Assembly (NCBI RefSeq): GCF_023242475.1
Contig: NZ_JALJFG010000007.1
Span: 62,001 to 126,000, forward strand
Length of the DNA stretch: 64,000 nt
Reading direction: 5' to 3'
DNA from: Pseudomonas sp. MWU15-20650
GTDB lineage: Bacteria > Pseudomonadota > Gammaproteobacteria > Pseudomonadales > Pseudomonadaceae
Below, in pieces: positions 62,920 through 64,000 of this stretch. A program made the translations under genes and the position numbers. The notes below the pieces were generated by a model that saw nothing but the letters and a program-made list of their open reading frames with translations, did no database searches and had not been told where the DNA came from. The number at the start of each line of letters is the position of its first letter. The stretch's first letter is position 1.

Positions 62920-63555
62920 TCAGGTGCGGGAAACCAACAGCTTTATCCCGGCAGCCCCAAACACTGTGGCCAAGGTGCCTTCGATATATCGGCGCCCCTT
63001 GCCATAGGCTCTGATCATCGGTTCGGTGGAAAAGACGATTGCATAGCCACAGAAGATACTGACACTCAACACCGCGCATCCAGCCAGGATAATTGCGACC
63101 GTGGTGGGCGTGGCCCCCGGGCCCAGCCCGAGCGTCATGGTCGCCACCCAACCCAGCAGCGCCTTGGGGTTTGTCAGATGCATGAGCAAGCCGCGCTGGT
63201 AGAGACTAAAGCCGCAAACACCCGCCGTAGCCACTACCGCGCGCTTCAAATGTTCATCGCCGGTCAGCGCGGACCGACCCGCCTTGATCGCCAGGAATAG
63301 CAAGTAGAGCCCCCCGACCACCTTCAAGACACTCAGCGCTTGCCCGTACTGTGCCAGGATGGCCGAGACACCTGTAGCCGCCATCGCCCCCCAAAAAAAC
63401 GAACCACTGATAACGCCTGCCGCCAGCAACAGTGCCGCTTGCCTGCCCTGGTGCATGGCGACGCCCATGATGCGCATATTGCTAGGGCCAGGGCTCGCCG
63501 CTCCCACGATATAGGCGGTGAATACGAGCAACAGGTGGTGCCAATCAAACGACAT
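62920..63555 (-). CDS. LysE/RhtB family exporter
   Basis: 211 residues with six spans. YIVGAASPGPSNMRIMGVAM and HLTNPKALLGWVATMTLG are LysE-family signatures (PGPN and NPKA motifs). The frame continues upstream for 72 codons without protein character, so the internal Met (MSFDWHHLLLVF) is used. Exports amino acids or their analogues. Convergent with the MFS gene. Confidence 0.88.
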   Translation of the reverse strand: MSFDWHHLLLVFTAYIVGAASPGPSNMRIMGVAMHQGRQAALLLAAGVISGSFFWGAMAATGVSAILAQYGQALSVLKVVGGLYLLFLAIKAGRSALTGDEHLKRAVVATAGVCGFSLYQRGLLMHLTNPKALLGWVATMTLGLGPGATPTTVAIILAGCAVLSVSIFCGYAIVFSTEPMIRAYGKGRRYIEGTLATVFGAAGIKLLVSRT

Positions 63556-63674
63556 TTGAAGCCCCCAGCAAAGAAGACGCCTTGGTGTGACGGGACTGTA
63601 GCACTGAGCGAGCACCCGCAAAAAGCCCGACACCAGGGCCGAGCTTTTTGAGCAACGCGCCCCGCCAATACCGA

Positions 63675-64000
63675 TCAGTCGACCAGCGCGCGCTGAGGCG
63701 TCAACGCCCAAGGCGCGATCAAGCGCTGCGGGGTCTGGCAGGTTTTGCGTTTGTACACGAAATGACGGCACTTCTCGGCGAACTGTTGGCGGTTGTGCAC
63801 CATGTCCAACTGCATCTGCGCCAGCTCTTTCTTACGGCAGCCGTCTACCTGTTCAAGGTCCATATTGGTTTTGCGCGCACGCAGCAAAGCGTATTGTTCA
63901 TCGGTCAACGCGCTCTTGGCGGCCTGCAGCAGCCAGGGGCCGAACGCACTTGGGCAGCGTGGGCCGATGTCCTGGATCATTCCCCATTGCCGGGCCTGGA
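63675..64000 (-). CDS. Hypothetical protein, 5' end outside the window
   Basis: The frame is open to the window edge. The visible C-terminal ~108 residues include MIQDIGPRCPSAFGPWLLQA, LTDEQYALLRARKTNMDLEQ, and two cysteine-containing segments (VDGCRKKELAQMQ, EKCRHFVYKRKTCQTPQ). A start at an internal Met (63980) is possible, but the codons before it look coding (QARQWG). Helical, basic, several cysteines, so perhaps an exported protein. Not recognised. Confidence 0.55.
   Translation of the reverse strand, partial: QARQWGMIQDIGPRCPSAFGPWLLQAAKSALTDEQYALLRARKTNMDLEQVDGCRKKELAQMQLDMVHNRQQFAEKCRHFVYKRKTCQTPQRLIAPWALTPQRALVD

Overview
The window is chromosomal DNA from a GC-rich gammaproteobacterium, almost certainly a Pseudomonas of the P. 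fluorescens group. Signs of this are an MvaT/MvaU-type H-NS functional analogue started by TTG, a fluorescens-type 4-hydroxyphenylpyruvate dioxygenase, a chaperone-usher fimbrial operon beside a c-di-GMP phosphodiesterase, a REP-like repeat, and typical intrinsic terminators. Most of it reads as ordinary core genome. More accessory parts are the fimbrial locus (14-22 kb), an integrase/KfrA-like pair (26.2-28.3 kb) and the region behind a tRNA-Leu gene (57.3-60.6 kb).

Layout. 0-10 kb: the end of an outer-membrane channel gene, an MFS/HDAC-like amidohydrolase pair, a glycerate kinase locus with its CdaR-type regulator and an MFS permease, a LysR/SDR pair and an aldo/keto reductase. 10-14 kb: RarD, Hpd (tyrosine catabolism) and an EamA exporter facing a LysR regulator. 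14-22 kb: pilin, chaperone, usher, second chaperone and tip adhesin on the minus strand, with a divergent CSS-EAL phosphodiesterase, then mvaU. 22-31 kb: redox genes (gloA, ahpF, ahpC, gor) and galU, interrupted by a solitary tyrosine recombinase divergent from a KfrA-like coiled-coil protein. 31-36 kb: small lipoproteins, DUF1883, an alkylation-repair pair (alkB, ada), a GyrI-like protein and a nitronate monooxygenase. 36-43 kb: modABC, a type IB topoisomerase, an ABC-F ATPase and a YoaK-like membrane protein. 43-49 kb: azlCD, arsRBC, and an AraC/LysE pair. 49-54 kb: mgtA with several short reading frames and a hairpin in front of it, and two uncharacterised genes behind it. 54-57 kb: DUF533, a frameshifted azoreductase, a truncated LysR gene, DinB and GFA proteins, then tRNA-Leu(UAA). 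57-60.6 kb: gene-poor, partly AT-rich DNA with remnants, a degenerate tRNA-like dyad and orphan small genes. 60.7-64 kb: LysR, MFS, LysE and a partial gene at the edge.

What deserves attention: (1) the divergent integrase/KfrA-like pair with a perfect 16-bp palindrome between the genes; (2) an Ada protein that keeps only one of the four zinc cysteines of its phosphotriester-repair domain; (3) the compound leader in front of mgtA, with a 31-codon frame, a 97-codon frame and a 12-codon peptide overlapping a hairpin; (4) the side-by-side decay of azoR and its LysR gene; (5) a tRNA-like perfect dyad downstream of tRNA-Leu. Starts were chosen by ribosome-binding site and family alignment from memory; no database search was possible.
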